64,000 bases of DNA from Chromobacterium aquaticum (GTDB taxonomy: Bacteria; Pseudomonadota; Gammaproteobacteria; Burkholderiales; Chromobacteriaceae): contig NZ_JAJOHW010000009.1 of the NCBI RefSeq assembly GCF_021129195.1, positions 1 to 64,000 of the forward strand, written 5' to 3'. This document shows, piece after piece, positions 45,127 to 54,207 of the stretch (positions are counted from its first letter, which is position 1; each line of letters opens with the position of its first letter). The notes beneath the pieces are model-generated. The model had not been told where the DNA came from and did no database searches. It saw nothing but the letters and a program-made list of their open reading frames with translations. Position numbers and translations under genes: made by a program.

Positions 45127-45825
45127 ATGACGGCGCCACCTTACAAACGCTCGCTGGTCGATATCGCGGTGGAGAACATCGCCAAACGGCTGGCCGACGG
45201 CGATTGGCCATTGGGCGCGCGCATTCCCACCGAACCGGAGCTGGCCGAACAACTGGGCGTCAGCCGCAACACCGTGCGCGAAGCGGTGCGGGTGCTGCTG
45301 TATGCCGGGCTGCTGGAAGTGCGCCAGGGCGATGGCAGTTATGTGCGCGCCACCGTAAACCCCGGCGACGCGATGCGCGCCATCAGCCGCGCCAGCCTGC
45401 GCGAACATCTGGAAGTGCGTTGCATGCTGGAGGAAGCCGCCGCGCGGCTGGCCGCCAGCCGCTGCCCGGAAGCGGACCTCGGCGCGATAGCGGACGCATT
45501 GGCAGAGCGCGGCGAGCGCCTGCCGCAGGAGCCGCTGGAAGCCTTCATCGAGCGCGACCTGGCGTTTCATCTCGCCATCGCCAACGCCAGCGGCAACCAG
45601 GCCTTGGCCGAGCTCTACGCCTATTTTTCGCGCGCGGTGCGCCAGCATGTGCAGCAGTCCATCCTGGACGAGGCGCTGCCGGACCCCGACCTCGCCGCCC
45701 ACCAGGCGATTTACGAAGCCATCCGCCAGCGGCGGCCAGATGAAGCCGGGCAAGCCGCCGCCGCCATTACCCGTCCCTTGCTGGAGGCGCTGGACCGCTT
45801 GCTGGATCGTCCCAGCACCATTTGA
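45127..45825 (+). CDS. GntR family (FadR subfamily) transcriptional regulator
   Basis: 232 residues from ATG 45127 (GAGGAG at 7 nt; an ATG 18 nt upstream lies in the operator repeat). N-terminal winged helix: IPTEPELAEQLGVSRNTVREAVRVLLYAGLLEVRQGDGSYV. C-terminal FCD effector domain: RCMLEEAAARLAA, ERDLAFHLAIANASGN and HQAIYEAIRQRRP with metal-binding His/Asp positions. Probably regulates the CynX-type transporter gene 71 bp downstream. Confidence 0.88.
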   Translation: MTAPPYKRSLVDIAVENIAKRLADGDWPLGARIPTEPELAEQLGVSRNTVREAVRVLLYAGLLEVRQGDGSYVRATVNPGDAMRAISRASLREHLEVRCMLEEAAARLAASRCPEADLGAIADALAERGERLPQEPLEAFIERDLAFHLAIANASGNQALAELYAYFSRAVRQHVQQSILDEALPDPDLAAHQAIYEAIRQRRPDEAGQAAAAITRPLLEALDRLLDRPSTI

Positions 45826-45896
45826 GCCTGATTCGAGCCGGCCCCCAGGCGCGGGGAGCCGGCTCCGACAACAACAAAAGCGCAGAAGGAAAACCC

Positions 45897-47168
45897 ATGC
45901 CCACACCCAAATCCATGCCGGATCACCTGCCGGTAGAAGACACGCTGATCGATGCCGAGATCGACGACGCCGGCGTGCAAGGCCAGAATCCCGCGCCAAG
46001 CCGGCCCTGGCTGTTGCTGCTGGGCCTGATGCTGGTTGGCATCAATCTGCGCCCGGCGCTGTCCAGCCTGTCCCCGGTGCTGGGCGATGTCGCCGCCAGC
46101 CGCGGGCTCAGCGGCATGATGGCCGGCTTGCTCACCACGCTGCCGGTCGCTTGCCTGGGCCTGTTCGGCCCGCTGGCGCCGCGGCTGGCCCGCCGCTGGG
46201 GCAGCGAAAAGACCATCGCGCTAATCCTGGTGACGCTGGCGCTGGGCATCCTGCTGCGCACCCAGTTCGGCCAATTCGGCCTGTTCGCCGGCTCGGCGCT
46301 GGCCGGCGCCAGCATAGGCATCATCGGCGTGCTGCTGCCCGGCATCGTCAAGCGCGACTTTCCGCGCCAGGTCAGCCTGATGACCGGGGTCTACACCATG
46401 GCGCTATGCCTGGGCGCGGCGCTGGCCGCCGGCCTGACCGTGCCGGCGATGCACTGGATGGGCGACAGCTGGCAGGGCGCGCTGGCGATCTGGGCGACGC
46501 CGGCGCTGCTGGCCTTGCTGGCCTGGTGGCCGCAGACGCGAAAACAACAAGCGGCCCACCACGGCCAATGGCTGGTGCGCGGCCTGCTGCGCGACCCGCT
46601 GGCCTGGCAGGTGACGCTGTTCATGGGCTTGCAGTCGTCCATGGCTTACATCGTGTTCGGCTGGCTGCCGTCCATCCTGATAGACCGCGGCGAAACGCCG
46701 CTGCACGCCGGCCTGCTGCTGTCCATTTCCATCATGGTTCAAGTGGCCTCCTCGCTGCTGGTGCCGGCATTGGGACAGCGCTGCCGCGATCAGCGCCCGC
46801 CTATCGCCGTCACCGTGGCGCTGGTGCTCAGCGGCCTGTTGGGCATGTTGTTCGCTCCCACCGACAGCCTGCTGCTCTGGGCGGTGCTGCTGGGCCTGGG
46901 CCAGGGTGGCCTGTTCAGCATGGCGCTGAGCCTGCTGGCGCTGCGCTCGCCGGATCCCCATGTCGCCGCCCACCTGTCCGGCATGGCCCAGGGCGTCGGC
47001 TATGCGCTGGCCTCGCTCGGCCCGCTCAGCGTGGGCCTGATCCGCGACCAGACCCACAGCCTGTGGCCGCTGGGTCTGCTGTTCCTGCTGATTTCCACCG
47101 CCACCTGCGCGATGGGCATGCTGGCCGGACGCAAGCGCCTGGTGCAGGTGGAATCCCGCCCGCTATAA
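45897..47168 (+). CDS. CynX/NimT family MFS transporter
   Basis: 423 residues from ATG 45897 (AAGGAAA upstream). A hydrophilic N-terminus of about 40 residues, then 12 predicted membrane segments; LLLLGLMLVGINLRPALSSLSPVL is the typical CynX first helix, and FPRQVSLMTGVYTMAL the mid-protein motif. Family members export cyanate or 2-nitroimidazoles. Pairing with a GntR regulator mirrors NimR/NimT-like loci, but NimR is an AraC-type protein, so substrate remains open. Confidence 0.82.
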   Translation: MPTPKSMPDHLPVEDTLIDAEIDDAGVQGQNPAPSRPWLLLLGLMLVGINLRPALSSLSPVLGDVAASRGLSGMMAGLLTTLPVACLGLFGPLAPRLARRWGSEKTIALILVTLALGILLRTQFGQFGLFAGSALAGASIGIIGVLLPGIVKRDFPRQVSLMTGVYTMALCLGAALAAGLTVPAMHWMGDSWQGALAIWATPALLALLAWWPQTRKQQAAHHGQWLVRGLLRDPLAWQVTLFMGLQSSMAYIVFGWLPSILIDRGETPLHAGLLLSISIMVQVASSLLVPALGQRCRDQRPPIAVTVALVLSGLLGMLFAPTDSLLLWAVLLGLGQGGLFSMALSLLALRSPDPHVAAHLSGMAQGVGYALASLGPLSVGLIRDQTHSLWPLGLLFLLISTATCAMGMLAGRKRLVQVESRPL

Positions 47169-47184
47169 ACCAACTGGCGACAAA

Positions 47185-47210
47185 AAACCCCGGGGCGCGC
47201 CCCGGGGTTT
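47185..47210. terminator. Perfect palindromic bidirectional terminator
   Basis: A 26-bp perfect palindrome (AAACCCCGGGGCG/CGCCCCGGGGTTT) with A and T flanks between convergent genes. Confidence 0.9.
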
Positions 47211-47231
47211 CTTTGTGCTTGACGGCCAGGC

Positions 47232-47759
47232 TCAGCCCTTGGGCCGGCCGATGATGCCGTAGCGCTGCCACAGATCCGGCAGGCTGGCCTGCCCCAGCGG
47301 AATCATCGCCTTGCCCAAGGCCAAGCGCGCCGGCAGCGAGGCCATCTCGCCATTCCATCCCGGCGCGCCCTCGTCCAGCACCGCGGCCAGATCGCGGTCG
47401 TCCACCGCCGCCAGTTCGCCGCCGATCTCGATCAGCAGCATGCCTTCCGGCGTCAGCCAGGCGGCGCGCGCCGGCACGTCGTCGTCGTAGGGCAGCGTGC
47501 TCCAGCCCGATGGCGTGCGCCGTGCCACCAGCGGCGCAGCGTCCAGCGTCACATAGACTTTCTGCGGCCCATTCTGCACATAACAGCGCCCCAGTCCGTC
47601 GCGGCTGTAGTTGCGGCCGAAAAACTCCACCATCGCCTCGTGTTGCAGACGTTCGTCCTTGATCCACCACTGGCCGCGCGCATCCAGCCGCAGCCAGCCG
47701 AACACCGCCGGCACATTCGGCCACTTGGCCATTGCCGCCTGTACTATCGCATCCATCAT
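47232..47759 (-). CDS. Conserved protein of unknown function (DUF2946-like betaproteobacterial family, name uncertain)
   Basis: 175 residues; AAGGAG lies 6 nt before the first of two ATGs. WPNVPAVFGWLRLDARGQWWIKDERL at the N-terminus and FFGRNYSRDGLGRCYVQNGPQKVYV look like a conserved cytoplasmic family common in betaproteobacteria. I cannot name the family with certainty and no function is known. Ends LWQRYGIIGRPKG. Confidence 0.75.
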   Translation of the reverse strand: MMDAIVQAAMAKWPNVPAVFGWLRLDARGQWWIKDERLQHEAMVEFFGRNYSRDGLGRCYVQNGPQKVYVTLDAAPLVARRTPSGWSTLPYDDDVPARAAWLTPEGMLLIEIGGELAAVDDRDLAAVLDEGAPGWNGEMASLPARLALGKAMIPLGQASLPDLWQRYGIIGRPKG

Positions 47760-47810
47760 GCGTCTCCTTGCGGGTTTGCTCCCGCTTGATTCTCAGCTTT
47801 GACCACTAAA

Positions 47811-50303
47811 TCAGATCGCTCTCAACACCGCCATCGGCGAGGTGCGGGTGACCCTCCCCACCAAGGGCCAGCCGGCCACCACCACCACCAGTGCGCCGCA
47901 CAGCACCCCGGCCGGCAACAACCATGGATTGAACACCAAGGGCAGATTGAATAATTTGACCGATGCCAAAGCGCCTATGCCCATCGCGCCCAGCGCCGCC
48001 AGCAAACCGGAAAAAGCGCCCAGCCAGGCCAGCTCCGCCAGCACCACGCTGCGCACCTGCCGCCGCGACGCGCCCAGCGCCCGCATCAGGCCGACATCGA
48101 ACAAGCGCTCGTCGCGCGTGGCGGCCAACGACGCCCACAACACCAGCACGCCGGCGGCCAGCGCCAGGCCGAACATCGCCTCGATGCCGCGCGCCAGCTT
48201 GTCCATCATCGCCCGCACCTCGCTCAGGATGGCGCCGACGTCGATCACGGTCAGATTGGGAAACTCGCCCACCAAGCGGTTGACGAAGTCCTCGTCCGCC
48301 GGGTCCAGCCGGAAACTGGTGATCCAGCTGGCTGGCTGCTGGCTGAATTGGCCCGGCGTGCCGATCACGAAGAAGTTGACGCGGAAACTGTCCCACGGCA
48401 CTTCGCGCAAGCTGGTCACCTTGGCGCGATAAGTGGTGCCCGCCAGATCAAAGGCCAGCGTGTCGCCCAGCTTGATGCCCAGCGTGTCCGCCAGCCCGCG
48501 CTCCACGGAGAACTGCGGCTTGATCCGCTTCTGTTGCGGCCACCATTGGCCGGCCACCAGTTTATTGCCCGGCGGCAGTTCGTCGCGCCAGGACAGGTTG
48601 AACTCGCGTTCGGCCAAACGCCGCGCGCGCTCGTCCTCGTAGGCCGATGGCCGCACCGGTTGTTCATTGATGGCGATCAGCCGCGCCCGCACCATCGGCG
48701 CCAGCTCCGGCATCGCCCGTCCTTCCGAGGCGAACGCATTGCGCACGCCGTCCAGCTGATTGCGCTGGATATTGATGACGAATTTGTTCGGCGCGTCCGC
48801 CGGCACGCTGCGCTGCCAGGCGCCGATCAGATCGTCGCGCACAATGGTCAGCGTCAGCAGCGCCATCAGGCCCACCGACAGGGACACGATCTGAATCACC
48901 GCCAGCCAGTGCCGGCGCGCGATATTGGCGATGCCGAAGCGCCAGCCCACGCGGCGGCCGCGCGGCAGCCTCCGCATCAGGTAGACCACGCCCAGCGCCA
49001 GCGCGCCGACGGCGGCGAAAAAGCCCAGCATGCCGGCCAGCAGCCAGCCCGCCACCGCCAGGTCGCCCACTTGCCAGGCGGCCAGGCCCAGCAAGGCCAC
49101 CAGCGCCAACAGCGGCGCCAGCACGCCCTGGCGCGTGGGTTCCAATTCATCGCGCAGCACCGCCGCCGGCGGCACATCGCGTATGCCCATCAGTGGCGGC
49201 AAGGCCAGGCCGGCCAGCAGCACCAGCGAGGCCAGCGGCCCGACCAGCCAGGTCAGCCAGCCCGGGTCGGGCAGGATTTCGCCGACATAGCCGCTGGCCA
49301 GCCGCATCAGCGCCAGTTGCACGCCGAAACCGCCGGCGGTGCCCACCGCGCCGGCCAGCAGGCCCAGCAACAGGAACAGGCTGACAAACAAGCCCCACAC
49401 CTCACCCGCGGTCAGCCCCAGGCAGCGTAGCACCGCCACTTGCTGCCAATGACGCGCCAGATAACGGCGCACCACCAGCGCCACCGCCGACGCCGCCAGC
49501 GCCACCGTCAGCATCGCGGTCAGGCCGAGGAAACGCCGGGCGCGCTCCAGCGCGGTGCGTACTTCCGGCCTGGCTTCCTCCACGTTTTCCAGCCGGGCGT
49601 CCTTGGGTTTGGCCTTGTCCAGCCATTGGCGGAAGTCGGCGACGCCGCGGTCGTCCCCGGCGAACATCAGGCGCCAGCGCGCTCGGCTGCCTTCCTGGAT
49701 CAAGCCGGTGGCGGCCAGGTCGGCGCGGTTGAACATCAGCCGCGGCACGAAGTTGTACAAGTCCATCGCCCCGTCCGGCTCGCGGACGATTTCGCCGGCC
49801 AGGCGCAATTGCGCGCCGCCTACGCCCAGGGTGTCGCCCAGCTTCAGCTTCAAGCGCCGCATCAGGCGGGCGTCGGCCCAGGCGCTGCCCGCGGCCGGGC
49901 GCAGGCTGCCGGTTTCGACGCGGCCATCGGCCAGGCGCACGCTGACTTCGCCGCGCAGCGGATAGCTGTCGCTGACCGCCTTATACGTGGCCAGCGTCGC
50001 CTGCCCGCCGGCGAACACCATGGAGGGAAAACTGATATTGTCGGCCAACCGCAAGCCGCGCTTTTCCGCCTCGCGGCGGATGGATTCCGGCGCCGGAGCG
50101 TTGCCGTTGAGCACCAGATCGGCGGCCAGCAGCTGCGTGGCCTGGGTGGTCAGCGCGCGCTCCACCCGGTCGGAGAAAAAGGCCACGCTGCTCATCGCCA
50201 TCACCGCCACCACCAGCGCCAAGGCCAGGATGGTGAGTTCGCCGGACACCAGTTCGCGGCGGATGAAGCGCAGCACCAGGGTCAAACGGCCGCTCAAGGT
50301 CAT
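47811..50303 (-). CDS. ABC transporter permease, YbbP/FtsX-like
   Basis: 830 residues. Two FtsX domains with about ten membrane segments: N-terminal anchor (ELTILALALVVAVMAMSSVAFFSDRV), large periplasmic MacB-like region, core helices around 260-450, a second periplasmic region, and C-terminal helices after residue 700. With YbbA it forms an ABC system of the LolCDE/MacB class, possibly moving lysophospholipids or lipids. Overlaps ybbA by 4 nt. Confidence 0.9.
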   Translation of the reverse strand: MTLSGRLTLVLRFIRRELVSGELTILALALVVAVMAMSSVAFFSDRVERALTTQATQLLAADLVLNGNAPAPESIRREAEKRGLRLADNISFPSMVFAGGQATLATYKAVSDSYPLRGEVSVRLADGRVETGSLRPAAGSAWADARLMRRLKLKLGDTLGVGGAQLRLAGEIVREPDGAMDLYNFVPRLMFNRADLAATGLIQEGSRARWRLMFAGDDRGVADFRQWLDKAKPKDARLENVEEARPEVRTALERARRFLGLTAMLTVALAASAVALVVRRYLARHWQQVAVLRCLGLTAGEVWGLFVSLFLLLGLLAGAVGTAGGFGVQLALMRLASGYVGEILPDPGWLTWLVGPLASLVLLAGLALPPLMGIRDVPPAAVLRDELEPTRQGVLAPLLALVALLGLAAWQVGDLAVAGWLLAGMLGFFAAVGALALGVVYLMRRLPRGRRVGWRFGIANIARRHWLAVIQIVSLSVGLMALLTLTIVRDDLIGAWQRSVPADAPNKFVINIQRNQLDGVRNAFASEGRAMPELAPMVRARLIAINEQPVRPSAYEDERARRLAEREFNLSWRDELPPGNKLVAGQWWPQQKRIKPQFSVERGLADTLGIKLGDTLAFDLAGTTYRAKVTSLREVPWDSFRVNFFVIGTPGQFSQQPASWITSFRLDPADEDFVNRLVGEFPNLTVIDVGAILSEVRAMMDKLARGIEAMFGLALAAGVLVLWASLAATRDERLFDVGLMRALGASRRQVRSVVLAELAWLGAFSGLLAALGAMGIGALASVKLFNLPLVFNPWLLPAGVLCGALVVVVAGWPLVGRVTRTSPMAVLRAI

Positions 50304-50992
50304 GAGCGCGCTCCGTTGAGCTTGCCTTCCACCAGCCGGTAGATCGCATCGCAGCGGCTGGCCAGCTCGGTGTCATGGGTGACCAGCACCAGGGCGGTGC
50401 CCTGCTCGGCGTTGAGCTGGAACAGCAGGTCTATGATCTGGCGGCCGCTGTGCGGATCCAGATTGCCGGTGGGCTCGTCGGCGAACAGCAGGCCAGGATG
50501 AATGACGAAGGCGCGCGCCAGCGCCACCCGCTGCTGTTCGCCGCCGGACAGATGCCGCGGGTAATGGCCCAGCCGGTGGCTGAGGCCGACGCGGTCCAGC
50601 ATCTGCCGCGCAGCCTCGCGCGCGTCGGCGCGGCCGGCCAGCTCCAGCGGCAGCATCACGTTCTCCAGCGCGCTCAATTGCGGCATCAACTGGAAATTCT
50701 GGAACACGAACCCCACCTTGTCTCTGCGCAGCAAGGCGCGCGCGTCCTCGCTCAGGCCCGCCAGCGCCTGGCCGAACAAGGCCACTTCGCCGCCGGATGG
50801 GTGATCCAGGCCCGCCAGCAAGGACAACAAGGTAGACTTGCCGGAACCGGACGCGCCGACAATGGCCACGCTCTCGCCTGGATACAGGGTCAGCGTGGCG
50901 CTGCGCAGAATGTTCAGCGGTTCGCCGTGAAAATGCACTTGCTTGGCCAGTTCGCTGGCCGCCAAAACCGCCTGGGTTTCAATTGGATTCAT
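50300..50992 (-). CDS. ybbA: ABC transporter ATP-binding protein YbbA
   Basis: 230 residues. Walker A GASGSGKSTLL, Q-loop FVFQNFQLMP, signature LSGGEQQRVALARA, Walker B LLFADEPTGNLD, and switch His VTHD. LolD/MacB-type ATPase. Its ATG is separated by only 2 bp from the divergent tesA ATG. Confidence 0.95.
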   Translation of the reverse strand: MNPIETQAVLAASELAKQVHFHGEPLNILRSATLTLYPGESVAIVGASGSGKSTLLSLLAGLDHPSGGEVALFGQALAGLSEDARALLRRDKVGFVFQNFQLMPQLSALENVMLPLELAGRADAREAARQMLDRVGLSHRLGHYPRHLSGGEQQRVALARAFVIHPGLLFADEPTGNLDPHSGRQIIDLLFQLNAEQGTALVLVTHDTELASRCDAIYRLVEGKLNGARS

Positions 50993-50994
50993 TT

Positions 50995-51594
50995 ATGCGC
51001 TCGATACTAAGCAAAGTTCTACTTTCCGCCAGCCTGGGCTTGCTGCTGCAGCCGGCTTCCGCCGCCACGGTGCTGGTGTTCGGCGACAGCCTGTCCGCCG
51101 GCTACGGCCTGTCTCCGGGCCAGGGCTGGGTCAGCCAGCTCGCCAAGGAGATGGGGACGAAACACCGTATCATCAATGCCAGCATCTCCGGCGAAACCAC
51201 CGCCGGCGGGCTGGCCCGGCTGCCGGACGCGCTGGCGCGCCATCGCCCCGACATCGTGGTGCTGGAGCTGGGCGCCAACGACGGCCTGCGCGGCCTGCCG
51301 CTGGCGCAGATGCGCGGCAATCTGTCCAAGATGATCGCCTTGGCCAAACAAAGCAAGGCCAGGGTGCTGCTGGTGGGCATGGCCCTGCCCCCGAACTATG
51401 GCCCGCAATACGGCGCCGAGTTCCGCAACGCCTACGCCGAGCTGGCCAAGCGCGAGCGCCTGCCCTTCGTGCCGCTGCTGGTGGCCGGCTTCGAGGCCGA
51501 TCTGTCGAAGTTCCAGCCGGACGGCTTGCATCCCATCGCCGCCGCCCAACCTCAGATGATGCGCACGGTCAAGGCCAAGCTGCCGCTCAACTGA
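50995..51594 (+). CDS. tesA: Multifunctional acyl-CoA thioesterase I / lysophospholipase L1
   Basis: 199 residues from ATG 50995. Signal peptide MRSILSKVLLSASLGLLLQPASA, SGNH hydrolase blocks VFGDSLSAGYGL (catalytic Ser), SGETTAGG, LGANDGLRG, and DGLHPIAAAQP (catalytic Asp-His). An in-frame TTG at 50983 is an alternative. Any Shine-Dalgarno must lie within ybbA; only GGATT is seen. The divergent tesA/ybbA-ybbP layout is widespread. Confidence 0.95.
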   Translation: MRSILSKVLLSASLGLLLQPASAATVLVFGDSLSAGYGLSPGQGWVSQLAKEMGTKHRIINASISGETTAGGLARLPDALARHRPDIVVLELGANDGLRGLPLAQMRGNLSKMIALAKQSKARVLLVGMALPPNYGPQYGAEFRNAYAELAKRERLPFVPLLVAGFEADLSKFQPDGLHPIAAAQPQMMRTVKAKLPLN

Positions 51595-51600
51595 GCCCCA

Positions 51601-51643
51601 GGCCTTGTCTCGCGCTTGCTCGCCGGCCTTTGAGCAGACCTCA
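51601..51643. mobile_element. Truncated family-1 MITE remnant after tesA
   Basis: GCCTTGTCTCGCGCTTGCTC followed by a degenerate CTTTGAGCAGACCTCAG matches the right half of the copy at 42791. The left half is missing. Confidence 0.5.
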
Positions 51644-51727
51644 GGGCCACAGGATATTTGTTACATTGACATTTCGTATTGCAATGCAGCAAGATAAGCC
51701 AACAGCATAATCATATCCTGAATCGCC

Positions 51728-52975
51728 ATGAGCCGTCCGCCACGCCCACCCTGGCCACAACGCCTGATAGCGCCCTACCGCGGCTTGCCCACCACGGTCT
51801 ACATCCAGGTGCTGTGCAGCTTGATCAATAATATCGGCGGCATCACCAAGCTGTTCCTGCCGCTCTATCTGCGCGAAAGCTATCAGCTGGGCTATGGCAC
51901 CATCGGCCTGCTGATGGCCGCCTACGGCGCCGGCGCGCTATTGGGCTCGCTCAAGGGCGGCGCGCTGTCCGACCGTTTCGACGGCCGCAAGCTGGCCACC
52001 CTGTTCCTGTTCACGTCCGGCGTCTGTCTATTGCTGCTGGCCTTGGCCATTCCCTTATGGCTGTTTGTGCCGGTGCTGCTGGTGTCCGGCCTCGGCGACG
52101 GCGCCTTCCGCCCGGTCAATCAGCGGCTGGCGCTGGAGCCTTGCCAGCCGCAGCAACGCGCGGTGGCGCAGGGCATGCTGCGGGTGGCCTTCAATCTGGG
52201 CGTCGCCATCGCCGGCCTGATCAGCGGCGCGCTGGCCGCCATCGGTTATGGCTGGGTCTACGCGGCCAACGCCGCCGCCACCTTGAGCGCGGCCGCCTGG
52301 CTGGCCTGGGCCTACCGTCGCTACGACGCGGCGTCCATCCACCAGGCGACGCCAGAAGCCGCCGAAACCAGCGCCGCGGATCTGGTCGGTCCCTGGCGCG
52401 ACCTTCCCTTTCTGCGCATATTGCTGGCCCTGATGCTGATGACCGCAGTATTCGACCAGATCTATGTGACGCTGGGCTTATTCCTGCGCGAGCATTATCA
52501 ACTGGGCCCGCAATGGATGGGTTATCTGTTCACCCTGAACGGGCTGATGGTGGTGGCGCTGCAGATCCCGATCAGCCGCCGCATCCTGGACTGGGGCCTG
52601 CTGGCCAGCACCCAGGCCGGGGTGCTGCTGACCGGCTTGTCCTTTCTGTGGCTGACCGCCGGCGTCGGCCCGGTCTGGGCGTTATTGATGATGTTCACGC
52701 TGACCTTGGGCGAGCTGCTGATTTCCCCCTGTTACACCATGCTGGTGATGCACCGCTCCGAAGGTCGGCTGCGCGGCCGTTACCTGGGCCTGTACAACGC
52801 AATCTGGCAAGGCCGCACCCTGTTCGCGCCGGCGCTGGGCACCTGGCTGTACGGCCATTTCGGCGGCATCTCGCTCTGGTGGCTGTGCGCGGCCGTCGTC
52901 TGCGTGTCCGCGCTGCTCCAGCACGCGGCGTTGCGCGAAATCCTGGGACCGGCCCGCGCGACAGCCACAGCCTGA
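51728..52975 (+). CDS. MFS transporter, MdtH/YceL-like
   Basis: 415 residues with 12 predicted membrane segments. The MFS A-motif-like GGALSDRFDGRKLA after helix 2 and RPVNQRLALEP after helix 4 resemble the MdtH multidrug group. Substrate unknown. Its end is 5 bp from the convergent GGDEF gene. A TTGACA lies 45 bp upstream, without a convincing -10. Confidence 0.8.
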   Translation: MSRPPRPPWPQRLIAPYRGLPTTVYIQVLCSLINNIGGITKLFLPLYLRESYQLGYGTIGLLMAAYGAGALLGSLKGGALSDRFDGRKLATLFLFTSGVCLLLLALAIPLWLFVPVLLVSGLGDGAFRPVNQRLALEPCQPQQRAVAQGMLRVAFNLGVAIAGLISGALAAIGYGWVYAANAAATLSAAAWLAWAYRRYDAASIHQATPEAAETSAADLVGPWRDLPFLRILLALMLMTAVFDQIYVTLGLFLREHYQLGPQWMGYLFTLNGLMVVALQIPISRRILDWGLLASTQAGVLLTGLSFLWLTAGVGPVWALLMMFTLTLGELLISPCYTMLVMHRSEGRLRGRYLGLYNAIWQGRTLFAPALGTWLYGHFGGISLWWLCAAVVCVSALLQHAALREILGPARATATA

Positions 52976-52980
52976 CGGGC

Positions 52981-54207
52981 TCAAGCCTGCCGGTCTTCGC
53001 GCCAGACGCGCACCCGGTTGCGCCCCTGCTGCTTGGCCGAATACAGGGCGGCGTCCGCCCGCAGCAAGGCCTGCTGGCTGCCGCCCTCCTCCGGCCGGCC
53101 AGCCACGCCTATCGACACCGTCTGCGCCAGCCCCGCCGGCAAGCCATCCAAACCAGCCTCCGCCAACACCAGCCGCACCCGCTCCATCGTCTCCGCCAGC
53201 CGCTCCGGCGCCAGGCCCGGCGCCAGCACCACGAACTCTTCGCCACCGTAGCGCGCCAAGATCATTTCCGGCTGCAGACAAGCGGCGATATGTTGCGCCG
53301 ACTGCTGCAACACCTGGTCGCCCACCAGGTGGCCGAAGCGATCGTTGATGGACTTGAAATCATCCAGATCCAGCATTGCCAGGCTCCACACCGCTTCCGC
53401 GTCCTGATCCAGCGCCGCCATGCGGCTGCGCAAGGCCCGCTGATTGAGACAGCCGGTCAGCACATCGGATTCGGCCAGCGCGTGCAATTGCTCCACCGCC
53501 TGGCGCAGCATATTCCGCCGCTGCTCCAGCAACTCCCGTTTCCCCTCGCTTTCCGCGTGCACGCTCTGCAGCCGGCGCAGCACCACCGCATTCTGTTCGC
53601 GCAGGCGCACGGTGTCGCGCAGCAGCGGATTGAAACTGGATAGAAACTCCCATTGCACCAGGATGAAGATCACCGCGCCGGCCAGCAAGGCGCTGTACAG
53701 CACGCCGCCCTCGCTATAAAAGCGGTACAGCGGATAGGCCCAATAGCCGATGAAGAAAGTCAGATGCAAATCACGACAGGGAGCCATCAAGAGACAGACC
53801 GCGGCGAAACCGCCGGCCAGCCACAGCACCACGACGATGCGATAAGCGCCCTCCTGCTCTGGAAACATGAACCACATCATCATGCTCCACACCATGGCGC
53901 TGCACAGCATCAAGCGCCGCAATCCCAGGTAATGCGCGAACACCTGCTCCTGGCGCCGCGCCTGCAGGCGAAAGCGATGCGCCAGCCGCGCGAACAGCAG
54001 CTCCATCAGCAGGAACAAGCTCGACCAGAACAGGATGCGCCAACCGGGCGCATGGCGGTACATCAACAGGCCAAACAAGGGAATGGCGACAAAGGACTGC
54101 AAGATGGAAATATTGAGCATGGACACAAATTGGCGCACCAATTCCGCCTCCAGCTGCGGTTGCGGGCTTTCCCAGGGAAAGGGGCGCGCGCCTAGCCAGC
54201 GCCTCAT
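52981..54207 (-). CDS. Membrane diguanylate cyclase (GGEEF), second of a pair
   Basis: 408 residues from ATG 54205-54207. N-terminal half has about six membrane segments (residues 28-200), then a coiled coil (RLREQNAVVLRRLQSVHAESEGKRELLEQRR) and a GGDEF domain with DLDDFKSINDRFGH and RYGGEEFVV. No RxxD inhibitory site precedes GGEEF. Makes c-di-GMP. Its ATG overlaps the stop of the upstream paralogue (ATGA). Confidence 0.9.
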   Translation of the reverse strand: MRRWLGARPFPWESPQPQLEAELVRQFVSMLNISILQSFVAIPLFGLLMYRHAPGWRILFWSSLFLLMELLFARLAHRFRLQARRQEQVFAHYLGLRRLMLCSAMVWSMMMWFMFPEQEGAYRIVVVLWLAGGFAAVCLLMAPCRDLHLTFFIGYWAYPLYRFYSEGGVLYSALLAGAVIFILVQWEFLSSFNPLLRDTVRLREQNAVVLRRLQSVHAESEGKRELLEQRRNMLRQAVEQLHALAESDVLTGCLNQRALRSRMAALDQDAEAVWSLAMLDLDDFKSINDRFGHLVGDQVLQQSAQHIAACLQPEMILARYGGEEFVVLAPGLAPERLAETMERVRLVLAEAGLDGLPAGLAQTVSIGVAGRPEEGGSQQALLRADAALYSAKQQGRNRVRVWREDRQA

